Below are positions 9,167 through 17,792 of a stretch of 64,000 bases of DNA, piece after piece (the stretch's first letter is position 1; every line of letters starts with the position of its first letter). The position numbers and the translations under genes were made by a program. This DNA comes from Acetoanaerobium sticklandii (GTDB taxonomy: Bacteria > Bacillota > Clostridia > Peptostreptococcales > Filifactoraceae): NCBI RefSeq assembly GCF_000196455.1, contig NC_014614.1:944501-1008500 (forward strand), in the 5' to 3' direction. The notes beneath the pieces were generated by a model that was not told where the DNA came from, did not search any database, and saw only the letters and a program-made list of their open reading frames with translations.

Positions 9167-9463
9167 CTATTTAACAAATGCAGCCGCAACCTTGCATTCG
9201 ACTATTTCTACTCTTTGCCACACGTTATTTATTATGTAAGGCTCTACTTTTAGCCAAGCATCTAACTGCTCTCTTGAAGCAAATTCTACAACCATCATTG
9301 AGCCTTTCATATTTCCGCTTTCATCTAGAAGTGCAGCAGCATATAGGTCATGACCCTTTTCTATCATTTCATCTACCATGTTAAGATGGGCTTCTCTAGC
9401 ATTCATTCTGCGTTCTAGGGCTTTATCATCATTTCCATCATATCCAGTTACTATAAATTGCAT
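9167..9463 (-). CDS. YciI-like protein
   Basis: A 98-aa protein of the YCII/DGPF fold: MQFIVTGYDG at the start, R-x2-x-R-x-H (REAHLNMVDEM) in the first helix, a G-x-L/Y-A-A-A strand and MVVEFASREQLDAWLKVEPY, the typical second half that ends in a dimer-interface strand. YciI family members are small ferredoxin-like proteins often proposed to be enzymes of peroxide or aromatic metabolism, but the role of this one is unknown. It has a GGAGGG-type ribosome site and is transcribed away from the SCIFF gene. Confidence 0.8.
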   Translation of the reverse strand: MQFIVTGYDGNDDKALERRMNAREAHLNMVDEMIEKGHDLYAAALLDESGNMKGSMMVVEFASREQLDAWLKVEPYIINNVWQRVEIVECKVAAAFVK

Positions 9464-9643
9464 ATTTTACCCTCCCGTAAGTACTGTTTTAATATATTAT
9501 ACCTCAACTTATTTGATAGGGATATAGTATGAAAATTTCGAACTTGAGCATGAAAAGTTAAACTGATGAAAAAATTGAGCGAAATCTACTATTATATGAT
9601 ATAATATTTAGGCTAATACATAACAATCTATGGAGGTAGAGCC

Positions 9644-9793
9644 ATGAAAAAGCATATAAAGACGCTTTCAAAAGATACACTTAAGAAGAGCGCAGCTAAA
9701 GGCGGATGTGGCGAGTGCCAAACTTCATGCCAATCTGCATGTAAAACTTCATGTACGGTAGCTAACCAAGAGTGCGAAAGAGAAGGCAGATAG
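9644..9793 (+). CDS. SCIFF (six-cysteine) ranthipeptide precursor
   Basis: A 49-aa peptide. The N-terminal leader (MKKHIKTLSKDTLKK) precedes a GGCGECQTSCQSACKTSC core, and a sixth Cys follows in NQEC. Cysteines are at 22, 25, 29, 33, 37 and 44, the exact pattern of the SCIFF family (six cysteines in forty-five residues), which is strongly conserved in Clostridia. In this family a radical SAM enzyme makes thioether crosslinks from Cys to other residues. The gene has a strong ribosome site (TGGAGG) and a TATAAT at 9600-9605. The maturase follows directly. Biological role in this organism unknown; ranthipeptides have been linked to population-level regulation elsewhere. Confidence 0.95.
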   Translation: MKKHIKTLSKDTLKKSAAKGGCGECQTSCQSACKTSCTVANQECEREGR

Positions 9794-9809
9794 TAAGTGT
9801 AAGTTTTGT

Positions 9810-9848
9810 GAGAGGGAATCAAAGCAATCGGGCTTTATTCCCTTTTCT
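9810..9848 (+). terminator. Hairpin between SCIFF precursor and maturase (attenuator)
   Basis: AGGGAATcAAAGC, loop AATCG, GGCTTTATTCCCT then TTTCTC: a stable stem with a short T-rich tail. A leaky terminator here would yield more precursor than maturase message, as is common in RiPP operons. Confidence 0.6.
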
Positions 9849-9874
9849 CATGTGAAATTCTAGGAGGAATTAAA

Positions 9875-11254
9875 TTGATACATAAGTTTTCGATGAACGA
9901 CTTAAATATAGTAGTAGATGTAAATGGAGGAGCAGTTCACGTTGTAGATGAAATTACTTTTGACGTGCTGGATTATTATGAACTTAATGATGCAGAAAAA
10001 ATTGCGAAAAAGCTTCCAAAGTATACTCTAGATGAGATAAAAGAAACCTTTGATGAAATAAAAAGTTTAGTTGAAGATGGGCTTTTATATTCGCCTGATA
10101 ACTATCTTGATATAGATGCGTTTAAAAATAGAGAACCTGTGGTTAAAGCTATGTGTCTTCATATAGCTCATGACTGTAACTTGAAATGCAAATACTGCTT
10201 TGCATCTCAGGGAGACTTTGGTGGAGCTAAATCCATTATGAGTTTTGAAGTAGGAAAAAAAGCTTTAGAGTACTTAGTTGATAATTCTGGAAGCAGAAAA
10301 AATCTAGAGGTGGATTTCTTTGGTGGAGAGCCACTTATGAATTTTGAAGTAGTAAAGCAGCTAGTTGAGTATGGCAATGAGCTAGCAAAAGAAAAAGGAA
10401 AGAATTTTAGATTCACAATCACTACAAACGGAGTTCTATTAGATGATGAGATTATAGACTATGTAAACGAGCATATGCACAATGTGGTACTGAGCTTGGA
10501 TGGAAGAAAGTCTATCAATGATGATATGAGACCGACTTTAAACGATAAAGGCAGCTATGATATTATCGTTCCGAAGTTTCAGAAGCTGATTGAAAAACGA
10601 AAAGACAAGTACTATTATGTAAGAGGCACTTTTACTAGAGATAATATGGATTTTAGCAAAGATGTTCTTCACTTTAAGGACTTAGGCTTTGATTTGACAT
10701 CAGTAGAACCAGTAGTAGGAGATGAATCTAATCCTTACGCACTTAGAGAAGAGGATCTGCCTAAAATCTTAGATGAATATGAAAAGCTAGCTGTAGAATA
10801 TTCAAAAATGAGAGTTAATAATGAGCCTTTTAGATTCTTCCACTTTATGGTTGATTTATCTCAGGGACCTTGTGTTATAAAGAGAATGACGGGCTGTGGA
10901 GCAGGTAATGAATATCTTGCTATTACACCTGAGGGAGACATCTACCCATGTCATCAATTTGTAGGGCAAGAAGAATTTAAGATGGGAAATGTAATGGCAG
11001 ATAAGGTTGAGCTTCCTAAAGAAATGCAAGAAACCTTTAAAGAGGCGCATATCTATGCCAAAGATGAATGTTCAAAATGCTGGGCAAAGTTTTACTGCTC
11101 AGGAGGATGCCATGCAAATGCATTTAATTTCAACAACGATATATTAAAGCCTTACGACCTTGGTTGTCAGATGCAAAGAAAAAGACTAGAGTGTGCTCTT
11201 ATGGTCGAAGCTAGCGTGATGATGAATCAAGATGAATTGGAGCCATTAGTATGA
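9875..11254 (+). CDS. SCIFF radical SAM maturase
   Basis: A 459-aa radical SAM/SPASM peptide maturase. The N-terminal ~85 residues are the peptide-recognition region. The radical SAM cluster CNLKCKYC has Cys at 101, 105 and 108, followed by a GGEPLMNF box for SAM binding. The C-terminal SPASM-type domain carries further cysteines (TGCGAGN, YPCHQFVG, CSKCWAKFYCSGGCH) for auxiliary [4Fe-4S] clusters. Length and motifs match known SCIFF maturases, which install thioether bonds in the six-Cys peptide encoded just upstream. The start is TTG at 9875, seven bases after AGGAGG. Its stop overlaps the next ATG (GTATGATAA), so the decarboxylase is translationally coupled. Confidence 0.94.
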   Translation: MIHKFSMNDLNIVVDVNGGAVHVVDEITFDVLDYYELNDAEKIAKKLPKYTLDEIKETFDEIKSLVEDGLLYSPDNYLDIDAFKNREPVVKAMCLHIAHDCNLKCKYCFASQGDFGGAKSIMSFEVGKKALEYLVDNSGSRKNLEVDFFGGEPLMNFEVVKQLVEYGNELAKEKGKNFRFTITTNGVLLDDEIIDYVNEHMHNVVLSLDGRKSINDDMRPTLNDKGSYDIIVPKFQKLIEKRKDKYYYVRGTFTRDNMDFSKDVLHFKDLGFDLTSVEPVVGDESNPYALREEDLPKILDEYEKLAVEYSKMRVNNEPFRFFHFMVDLSQGPCVIKRMTGCGAGNEYLAITPEGDIYPCHQFVGQEEFKMGNVMADKVELPKEMQETFKEAHIYAKDECSKCWAKFYCSGGCHANAFNFNNDILKPYDLGCQMQRKRLECALMVEASVMMNQDELEPLV

Positions 11255-12738
11255 TAAATTTTGACAGAGTCCCTATAATTAAGGGACTCGAATTTTATAA
11301 AAACCAAAATAATACAGCTTTTCATATGCCTGGACATAAGCAAAACCAAAGGATATTTGAAGAACTGGAGTTTTTAAAAGCCAATGTTTATAGCTATGAT
11401 TTGACAGAGGTTCCTGGGACTGACAATTTATATGAAGCTGAAGAGATGATAAAAGATGCTCAGGTTCTTTTAGCAGAAGCTATGGGAAGCAAAAAAAGCT
11501 ACATGCTTGTAAATGGCAGTACCTGTGGTATTTACAGTATGATACTAGGGCTACTTAATAAAAATGATAAGATTATAGTTCAAAGAAACTGTCATAAATC
11601 AGTTTTTACAGCTATTTATTTAGGAAACCTGAGTAGCATATATGTTTATCCTAAGGTGATAAATGATTTTGATATTGCCTCTACTGTTGATGCCAATGAT
11701 TTAGCTGAGGTTATTAAGGAAAATAAAGATGCAAAAGCTGTAGTAATTACTTCACCTACTTATTATGGAACCTGTGCATATATAAAGGAAATATCAAATC
11801 TATGCAAGGAAAATAATATGCTACTGCTCGTAGATGAGGCACATGGAGCTCACTTTAATTTTAGCTCACTACTTCCTGAGACTGCCATTAGTTTAGGTGC
11901 TGATATTGCAGTAACCAGCTTTCATAAAACTCTGCCAGCCCTTACCCAGACAGCGGTACTTAATTTATCACATAGCCTATCTGATGCTCAAATAGAAAAG
12001 ATAGAGTCAAAGCTTCAGATGTTTCAATCAAGCAGTCCATCTTATCTTTTTTTAGCGTCAATAGATATGGCTAGATATATAATGGAAACTAAAGGTGAAA
12101 TGCTCACGAGGGAGCTAAAGGCAAATATAGATAAGGTAAAAGAAGCTCTTTCTGACATCAGAGGGATAAGAGTTTTAGATGAAACCCATCTAGAAAATGA
12201 AAGCTATGATTTTACTAGGCTTGTTATAAATACTCCTCTTAGGGGTAATTACTTGGCTGAGCTTTTAAGGAGTAAGTATAATATTCAAGTGGAAATGGCA
12301 GATTTTAATAATATAGTTTTAATTGGAACTATAGCAGATACTAGCATCATGTATGAAAACTTAGTAAAGGCATTAAAGGATATTTTTGCAGATTCAAATT
12401 ATGAGGCACAACTAAATGCTCATATAAATGAAGCTAGAAAAGATAGTAACTTAATTAACATAAATAGCTATAAGCTGATGCCAAAGCCTAAGACTATACT
12501 CAATTGGCATGAAGCAGAAGAGCTAGAGAGAGAGCTTGTTGAGCTGGATGATTCTATTGGAAGAGTATCTGCAGAATCGCTTGTACCCTATCCTCCAGGA
12601 GTGCCACTTGTATTACCTGGAGAAGAGATAACTAGTGAGATAATCACTTATATCAATGCTATAAAGTCAGATAGTCTTAAGCTTACAAAAAGCTTATCTT
12701 CCAAGGAAGCAGATAAAATATACGTAATAAAGATTTAA
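11251..12738 (+). CDS. PLP-dependent Orn/Lys/Arg decarboxylase family protein
   Basis: A 495-aa fold-type I PLP enzyme of the Orn/Lys/Arg decarboxylase family. It shows the N-terminal FHMPGHK signature and LTEVPGTDNLY. An NGSTCG loop binds PLP phosphate, DEAHGAH holds the PLP-ring Asp, and TSFHKTLPALTQT contains the Schiff-base Lys226. The C-terminal domain has YPPGVPLVLPGE. Length is that of the short Gram-positive form (SpeA/YaaO-like), lacking the N-terminal wing domain of the enterobacterial enzymes. The substrate (arginine, lysine or ornithine) cannot be told from sequence. It overlaps the SCIFF maturase by four bases, which may be simple operon packing; a decarboxylase next to SCIFF genes does not by itself imply a role in peptide processing. 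Confidence 0.88.
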   Translation: MINFDRVPIIKGLEFYKNQNNTAFHMPGHKQNQRIFEELEFLKANVYSYDLTEVPGTDNLYEAEEMIKDAQVLLAEAMGSKKSYMLVNGSTCGIYSMILGLLNKNDKIIVQRNCHKSVFTAIYLGNLSSIYVYPKVINDFDIASTVDANDLAEVIKENKDAKAVVITSPTYYGTCAYIKEISNLCKENNMLLLVDEAHGAHFNFSSLLPETAISLGADIAVTSFHKTLPALTQTAVLNLSHSLSDAQIEKIESKLQMFQSSSPSYLFLASIDMARYIMETKGEMLTRELKANIDKVKEALSDIRGIRVLDETHLENESYDFTRLVINTPLRGNYLAELLRSKYNIQVEMADFNNIVLIGTIADTSIMYENLVKALKDIFADSNYEAQLNAHINEARKDSNLININSYKLMPKPKTILNWHEAEELERELVELDDSIGRVSAESLVPYPPGVPLVLPGEEITSEIITYINAIKSDSLKLTKSLSSKEADKIYVIKI

Positions 12739-12758
12739 GATGAAAGGGGAGGATTACG

Positions 12759-15011
12759 ATTAGCAAATCGTTATTTATAGCGGAAAAACCTAGTGTTGCA
12801 CTTGAATTTGCAAAGACTCTAGGCATAAAAGGGAATAAAAGAGATGGCTATATCGAATCTTCTGATGCAATTGTTACTTGGTGTATAGGACATCTTGTGA
12901 CCATGAGCTATCCTGAAAAATACGATATAAAGTACAAGGCTTGGAGACTTCATGACTTACCTTTTTTACCTGAAGAATATAAGTATGAAATCATTGCAAA
13001 TGTTCAAAAACAGTTTGATATTATAAAAGAGCAGATGAATAGAGATGATGTGACTACTATATATGTATGTACTGACTCTGGAAGAGAGGGAGAGTATATA
13101 TATAGACTGGTAGACATGATGGTGGATGCAAAATCAAAAGAGAAAAAGAGAGTCTGGATTGATTCCCAAACTGAAGATGAAATCAAAAAAGGTGTAAAAA
13201 ATGCAAAGCCTCTAGAAGCCTATGACAACCTAGCTGATTCAGCATTTCTTCGTGCAAAAGAAGATTATCTTATGGGAATAAATTTCTCTAGACTTCTTAC
13301 CTTATGCTATGGAAGAACTCTTGCTAAAAAGCTAGAAAAGGATCACATAGTCATAGCAGTTGGTCGTGTTATGACCTGCGTTTTAGGGATGATTGTAAAT
13401 AGAGAAAGAGAAATAAGAGATTTTGTTAAGCTTCCATATTATAAGATTCAAGCTCTATTTGAATTTGAAGGCTCTATAGATTACGATGCTGAGTGGAAAG
13501 CTGTAGAAGGCTCTAAATATCACCTTTCAAATCAAATCTATAAGGAAGTTGGATTTACGGACAAAGCTTTGGCTGAAACCTTTGTAAATGAACTAAAAAC
13601 CTCTAAAGAAAAGCCTGTAATTGAAGATGTTAAGAAAAAGAAGGAAACTAAAAATCCTCCTCTTTTATACAATCTTGCAGAGCTACAAAATGAGCTTTCT
13701 AAAAAGCTAAAGCAAAGTCCTGACCAGACACTAAAGATTGCCCAGAATCTTTATGAAAAAAAGCTCATTACTTATCCTAGAACAGATGCAAGAGTTCTAT
13801 CAACTGCGGTTTGCAAGGAAATCCTTTCAAATTTAAAAGGTCTAACTCAGCTAGATAAAGTAGCATCACTAGATGAAAAGGATAAGACGCTGCCAGAGTA
13901 TGCTTTAGAGGTTATTAATAGTAACAAACATAAGGGCCTTGAAAAAACCAAATATGTAAATGATAAAGCTATAACTGACCACTACGCTATAATTCCGACG
14001 GGTCAAGGTTTATCAACCTACAATAAGCTTCCAGGAATTGAAAAAGAAGTATACATACTTATAGTAAGGAGATTTTTGGCTATATTTTTTCCTCCTGCAA
14101 TATACAATCAACTTTCGATTACAACAAAGCTTGAAGATGAAAGATTTTTTTCTACTTCAAAAGTATGTACCTCTGAAGGTTTTCAAGTGATTTTAAACGA
14201 TGAAAAGAAAGAAGACGATTCAAAGCAGGATAAGGCTGAGATTTTGAAAAAGCTAAAAAAAGGTCAAACTGTTTTAGTTAAAGAGCTGGACATCAAGGAA
14301 TCGGAAACGACTCCGCCAAAGAGATATAACTCAGGTTCAATTATTCTTGCTATGGAAAATGCAGGAAAGCTAATCGAAGATGATGAGCTAAGAGAGCAAA
14401 TCAAAGGAAGTGGAATAGGAACTAGTGCTACTAGAGCAGAGATATTGAGTAAGCTGGAAAAAATAGATTATATTTCGCTCAATAAGAAAACCCAAATTCT
14501 AACCCCAACAACTTTAGGAGAATCAATCTACGACGTAGTTGCTGGCTCAATCCCTTCACTACTTAGACCAGAGCTCACAGCTAGCTGGGAAAAAGGGCTA
14601 TCTATGATAGCTTCTGGTGACATAAAAAATGATGAGTACATGAAAAAATTAGAGAGCTATATCCAGAAAAATACTAGTAGAGTTTTGACTCTTACAAAAA
14701 ATACTAATGTTAAAAATAAAGCATCTGAGATAGATAAAACTCCATTAGGAAGCTGTCCACTTTGCAAGGATGGTAAAATAAAAGAAAATTCAAAAGCGTA
14801 TTTTTGTACTAACTGGAAACAAAGCTGCAATTTTACTCTTTGGAAGAATTCCCTGCCTGAGCTTAAAGAGGATATATCTAGGGATTTGGTAAAAGAGCTT
14901 TTAGCTTCAGACAAAAACAGCATCAAAGTCCACACTTCTGAAAATAAGGATATTCATATTAAGTTCAAAGAAAGCGGTAATGGAGAACTTGAAATCACAA
15001 AAAGCCACTAA
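12759..15011 (+). CDS. topB: DNA topoisomerase III, apparent ATT start
   Basis: Type IA topoisomerase, 750 aa if started at ATT 12759. The Toprim glutamate is in FIAEKPSVA near the N-terminus. The Toprim Asp motif is CTDSGREGEYIYR. The catalytic tyrosine is in LITYPRTDARVL, and GSGIGTSATRAEI is the type IA signature. A C-terminal zinc-binding repeat (CPLCKDGKI ... FCTNWKQSC) follows. No ATG, GTG or TTG exists in this frame between the in-frame TGA at 12741 and GTG 12897, yet the protein-coding match (SKSLFIAEKPSVA) begins at 12762. GGGGAGG at 12746-12752 is well spaced from ATT 12759. Starting at GTG 12897 would delete the essential Glu. It probably acts in decatenation with RecQ-type helicases, but none is nearby. 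Confidence 0.88.
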   Translation: MSKSLFIAEKPSVALEFAKTLGIKGNKRDGYIESSDAIVTWCIGHLVTMSYPEKYDIKYKAWRLHDLPFLPEEYKYEIIANVQKQFDIIKEQMNRDDVTTIYVCTDSGREGEYIYRLVDMMVDAKSKEKKRVWIDSQTEDEIKKGVKNAKPLEAYDNLADSAFLRAKEDYLMGINFSRLLTLCYGRTLAKKLEKDHIVIAVGRVMTCVLGMIVNREREIRDFVKLPYYKIQALFEFEGSIDYDAEWKAVEGSKYHLSNQIYKEVGFTDKALAETFVNELKTSKEKPVIEDVKKKKETKNPPLLYNLAELQNELSKKLKQSPDQTLKIAQNLYEKKLITYPRTDARVLSTAVCKEILSNLKGLTQLDKVASLDEKDKTLPEYALEVINSNKHKGLEKTKYVNDKAITDHYAIIPTGQGLSTYNKLPGIEKEVYILIVRRFLAIFFPPAIYNQLSITTKLEDERFFSTSKVCTSEGFQVILNDEKKEDDSKQDKAEILKKLKKGQTVLVKELDIKESETTPPKRYNSGSIILAMENAGKLIEDDELREQIKGSGIGTSATRAEILSKLEKIDYISLNKKTQILTPTTLGESIYDVVAGSIPSLLRPELTASWEKGLSMIASGDIKNDEYMKKLESYIQKNTSRVLTLTKNTNVKNKASEIDKTPLGSCPLCKDGKIKENSKAYFCTNWKQSCNFTLWKNSLPELKEDISRDLVKELLASDKNSIKVHTSENKDIHIKFKESGNGELEITKSH

Positions 15012-15030
15012 ATTTAGTGGCTTTTTATAT
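14998..15030. terminator. Terminator between topB and moaD-like gene
   Basis: AAAAAGCCACTAAATTTAGTGGCTTTTT: a perfect stem with flanking A- and T-runs; it serves topB and the convergent minus-strand operon. Confidence 0.85.
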
Positions 15031-15036
15031 GATAGT

Positions 15037-15261
15037 TTAACCCCCGCCAACAGGTGGGAAAAGAGCAAGCACATCATCAGACTTAAGCACAGCATCAAAA
15101 TTAGTTCCTCTTCCATTTATCATTATTATTGCTACATCTTGCAGAGGAATTCCGAGGCTTTCAATTATTTCTTTGACAGTAGTATCTGAACTTACGTCCA
15201 TATCCATTATTTTTTCTCTATTTTCTCTTAGGTTTGCAAAGAGCTTAACAGTGATTTGCAT
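15037..15261 (-). CDS. MoaD/ThiS-like sulfur carrier
   Basis: A 74-aa ubiquitin-fold protein: ITVKLFANLRENRE at the start, then LALFPPVGGG at the end, with a terminal Gly-Gly(-Gly) like MoaD, which is adenylated and thiocarboxylated to deliver sulfur to the pterin. It is the last gene of a three-gene minus-strand unit with a second MoaD-like gene and a tungsten AOR. This linkage suggests a role in making or loading the tungstopterin of that enzyme. AGGAGG ribosome site present. Confidence 0.85.
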   Translation of the reverse strand: MQITVKLFANLRENREKIMDMDVSSDTTVKEIIESLGIPLQDVAIIMINGRGTNFDAVLKSDDVLALFPPVGGG

Positions 15262-15281
15262 AATTTCCTCCTAAATCATAT

Positions 15282-15614
15282 CTAGGTGTCTTTCTTGAGT
15301 TTAAAATTTGCTTCATTGCCTTGATTTTTTCCATAAAAGCCTAAAGCAATCCTATAAGGGCCAGGACATCCAGGTGGCAGAAAAGCTACGCGGTCTCCAG
15401 GATTGATTATATAATCTACCTGCTGAACAAAACCGTTTACAAAAATTACTTCGATATCGTCTCGCTTGATTTCTAGCTGTTTAGAGAGTTCCAAACCGCT
15501 TATAGGGCCATCGATTTCGAGAAATACAGGCATGGTTCCAAATTTCTTTTTTAAAAAGGCATCAAGTTGTAAAAAACCTCTTAGTTCTATTGTTTTATTT
15601 GAGTTTTCCATCAT
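15282..15614 (-). CDS. MoaD-like protein with C-terminal extension
   Basis: A 110-aa protein. The first 80 residues look like MoaD/ThiS (beta-grasp; VEVIFVNGFVQQVDYIINPGDRVAFLPPG). Instead of ending at a di-glycine, the chain continues with CPGPYRIALGFYGKNQG and a Lys-rich tail. Such extended MoaD-like proteins are seen beside AOR-family genes. Without a terminal Gly-Gly it cannot be thiocarboxylated in the usual way unless it is processed. It is 73 bases downstream of the AOR gene and 20 bases upstream of the shorter MoaD-like gene, clearly one operon. Confidence 0.78.
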   Translation of the reverse strand: MMENSNKTIELRGFLQLDAFLKKKFGTMPVFLEIDGPISGLELSKQLEIKRDDIEVIFVNGFVQQVDYIINPGDRVAFLPPGCPGPYRIALGFYGKNQGNEANFKLKKDT

Positions 15615-15687
15615 TTTGCCTCCTGTATTAACATCTGTTAAATATGAAAAGCCGAACCTATGTCCGACTTTTCAGCATTTTTTACAA

Positions 15688-17427
15688 TTAGAACTTCATA
15701 ACTTCATCGATTTCTTCAGGGCTGAAATCCCAAACTACATTATGTGGTGCTATAGGTTCATATTCCATAAATTCTGGCAATCTATCATGTGAATTTGTAA
15801 AGCCAGCACGTTTATTAAAGTCTCTTTCAACGCGAAGAACATTCTTTCCTAGCTCATCTACGTCATCAGAAGTTAAGCTAAGGCCGTATTGAGCATTTAT
15901 CATATCTATTAGAGCTTGATAGCCAGCTGGGCTGTCTGCTATACCAAAGTATACAAATAGACACATTCCAGTACTGTCAATTGCAGCTGTACCGATTTGC
16001 ATAGCACGTGCATACTCTATTTGACCTTCTTTTTTAAGAGGATCTATGTCTGCTCCGACTTTTAGGATGTTTCCTGAGATACAGTATCCTGCAGTGTGGT
16101 CTGCGCCCATAGTAGTAGTAGCATATGTTAAGCCGATACCCTTGATAGCACGTGGATCATACGCTGGGATTGCTTGGTCTTTTACTACTGGAACACGATA
16201 TAGTCCGCAAACTTTTCCAACTATAGATGTTCCTCCTGCTATGATTCTAGCAAGTGGAGTAGGATTAGCCATATCTTTAACTATTTCAAGAACTTTTTCT
16301 CCATCGCCCCAAGGAATTAATCCGCCTTCCATTGCAGTAGCAACAGCAACAGCAACTTCTATACTGTCAACTCCTACATCATCCATAGCGCGGTCTATAT
16401 ATGCGATAGTATCGAAATCTTTGATACCAGCATCAGCGCCTAGTCCCCAAATAGTTTCATATTCAAAACCACTTGTGATGTATTTACCTTGTTTATCAGG
16501 ATACCACTGAGAACAACGAATAACGCATCCTTTATGACATCCGTGTGAAACTTTTCCATCTCCACCACGCTCAGTGATAGTTGCATTTAGAGTTTCTCCA
16601 GAGAAATTGTCATTGTGGTCTATTCTTCCACCAGTGAAGTTGTTTGCTGGAAGTCCGCCTGCTTCATTAATAATATTAACTAATACATCTGTACCATAAA
16701 GTGCAAGACCTTGGCCTGCAACTGGATGGTCTAATAGAGCCTTTGCAAAAACCTTAGAAGCAGCAGCGAAAGCTTCTGGGTCAGCTACTGGTACTTTGCT
16801 TGCTCCAGTTTCATCTATGATTATAGCCTTTACATTTTTAGAACCAAGTACTGCTCCTAGTCCACCTCTACCAGCACTTCTAATATTACCTTCAGGGTCT
16901 TTGAAAGAAATATTTGCAGATGGAAGTCTGTGCTCACCAGCAGGTCCTATAATTGCAATTCCAACGTGAGAACCATATTTTTCGCCTAGTATACGAATAG
17001 CATCATAGTTTCCGCAACCGCCTAAAATTTCAGCTGGAGCAGGCTCGATAGTAACGCCGTTCATATCTAATTTAATTACATAAAACTTATCGTCGCTTGG
17101 TTTGCCTTCGATTACAAATGCTTTAATTCCCATTTTAGCTAGCATTTGAGAAGAAGAACCTCCAGTATTTGATTCTTTAATAGTTCCAGTTAGTGGACTT
17201 TTAGCTCCTACAGACATACGACCAGAGTTTGGTGCAGATGTTCCGCTAAGTAGACCTGGAGCGAAGATTATTTTGTTGTTTTTTCCAAGTGCATGACATG
17301 TTGGGATAACTTCGTCATTTACAAAGCTAGAAGTAAGTGCTCTACCACCTAGTCCAGCATATTTTTCTGGCACATCTGTAATTTCGTGTTTTAGAGTAGC
17401 CATGTCAATTCTAATAAATTTTTGCAT
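15688..17427 (-). CDS. aor: Tungsten-dependent aldehyde ferredoxin oxidoreductase
   Basis: A 579-aa AOR-family enzyme that oxidises aldehydes to carboxylates with ferredoxin, or reduces acids. The N-terminal domain has FVNDEVIPTCHALG and NSGRMSVGAKSPLTG, the bis-pterin-binding signature. A cysteine cluster (CHKGCVIRC, middle of the protein) plus a late Cys (STGMCLFVYFG) would bind the [4Fe-4S] cluster. TTMGADHTAGYC is also typical. It is a single-subunit form, and no ferredoxin-type subunit is adjacent. A Moco/Tuco-type riboswitch precedes the gene, and MoaD-like genes follow. In amino-acid-fermenting clostridia such enzymes handle aldehydes from Strickland reactions; substrate here unknown. 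Confidence 0.92.
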   Translation of the reverse strand: MQKFIRIDMATLKHEITDVPEKYAGLGGRALTSSFVNDEVIPTCHALGKNNKIIFAPGLLSGTSAPNSGRMSVGAKSPLTGTIKESNTGGSSSQMLAKMGIKAFVIEGKPSDDKFYVIKLDMNGVTIEPAPAEILGGCGNYDAIRILGEKYGSHVGIAIIGPAGEHRLPSANISFKDPEGNIRSAGRGGLGAVLGSKNVKAIIIDETGASKVPVADPEAFAAASKVFAKALLDHPVAGQGLALYGTDVLVNIINEAGGLPANNFTGGRIDHNDNFSGETLNATITERGGDGKVSHGCHKGCVIRCSQWYPDKQGKYITSGFEYETIWGLGADAGIKDFDTIAYIDRAMDDVGVDSIEVAVAVATAMEGGLIPWGDGEKVLEIVKDMANPTPLARIIAGGTSIVGKVCGLYRVPVVKDQAIPAYDPRAIKGIGLTYATTTMGADHTAGYCISGNILKVGADIDPLKKEGQIEYARAMQIGTAAIDSTGMCLFVYFGIADSPAGYQALIDMINAQYGLSLTSDDVDELGKNVLRVERDFNKRAGFTNSHDRLPEFMEYEPIAPHNVVWDFSPEEIDEVMKF

Positions 17428-17479
17428 GAAAAAACCTCCTTCTAAATTTGGTTTAGGTATAATCGTAGCAGATTATACA

Positions 17480-17615
17480 GGATAACAGTGAAATTCAGTG
17501 TTAACCCCATCCTTTCCAAATAGCGGGAGGCAGCGTAGTTTCCTACTCTACCCATTGGCCAACCTTCATGGCATATATTTCAATACTTTAGAATAGTTAG
17601 CTCGGATAAGTTTGA
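17480..17615 (-). promoter_or_regulatory. Moco/Tuco-type riboswitch upstream of aor
   Basis: On the minus strand, the leader of the AOR gene contains in order CCGAGCTAA, GGCCAATGGGTAGAGTAGGAAACTAC (split here by a short hairpin), GCTGCCTCCCGCT and GGAAAGGATGGGG. The GGTAG-GGAAACTAC hairpin followed by GCCTCCCG is the core of the molybdenum/tungsten cofactor aptamer. A further stem (GGTTAACACTGA ... TCACTGTTATCC) follows toward the gene and may be the expression platform. Placement before a tungsten enzyme favours the Tuco variant. The remaining leader bases (17428-17479 and 17616-17792) hold the AOR ribosome site and the divergent fdhF promoter region (possible TTTATA-N17-TATATT at 17697-17725). 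Confidence 0.78.
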
Positions 17616-17792
17616 TTATTCTGATTATTTTTATATTATCACAAAAGCGACGATTTGTCTATTTTTGATTCCTCATTAAGGTTTACAATTAAAATGTTTA
17701 TACTTTGTTAAATTTATGCTATATTATTTTTATACAGTTTTTCTTAATAAATATTCTCATTAAGGATTAGTAAAGGGAATGGGGGATGTAAG

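Noticed and set aside
15466..15792. Plus-strand frame across the moaD-like/AOR junction
   Set aside because: It runs antisense through two well-supported genes and the gap between them with no ribosome site.
16046..16510. 154-codon frame opposite the AOR gene
   Set aside because: Low-complexity Ser/Ala/Pro translation mirrors the AOR codons; no start signal or family likeness.
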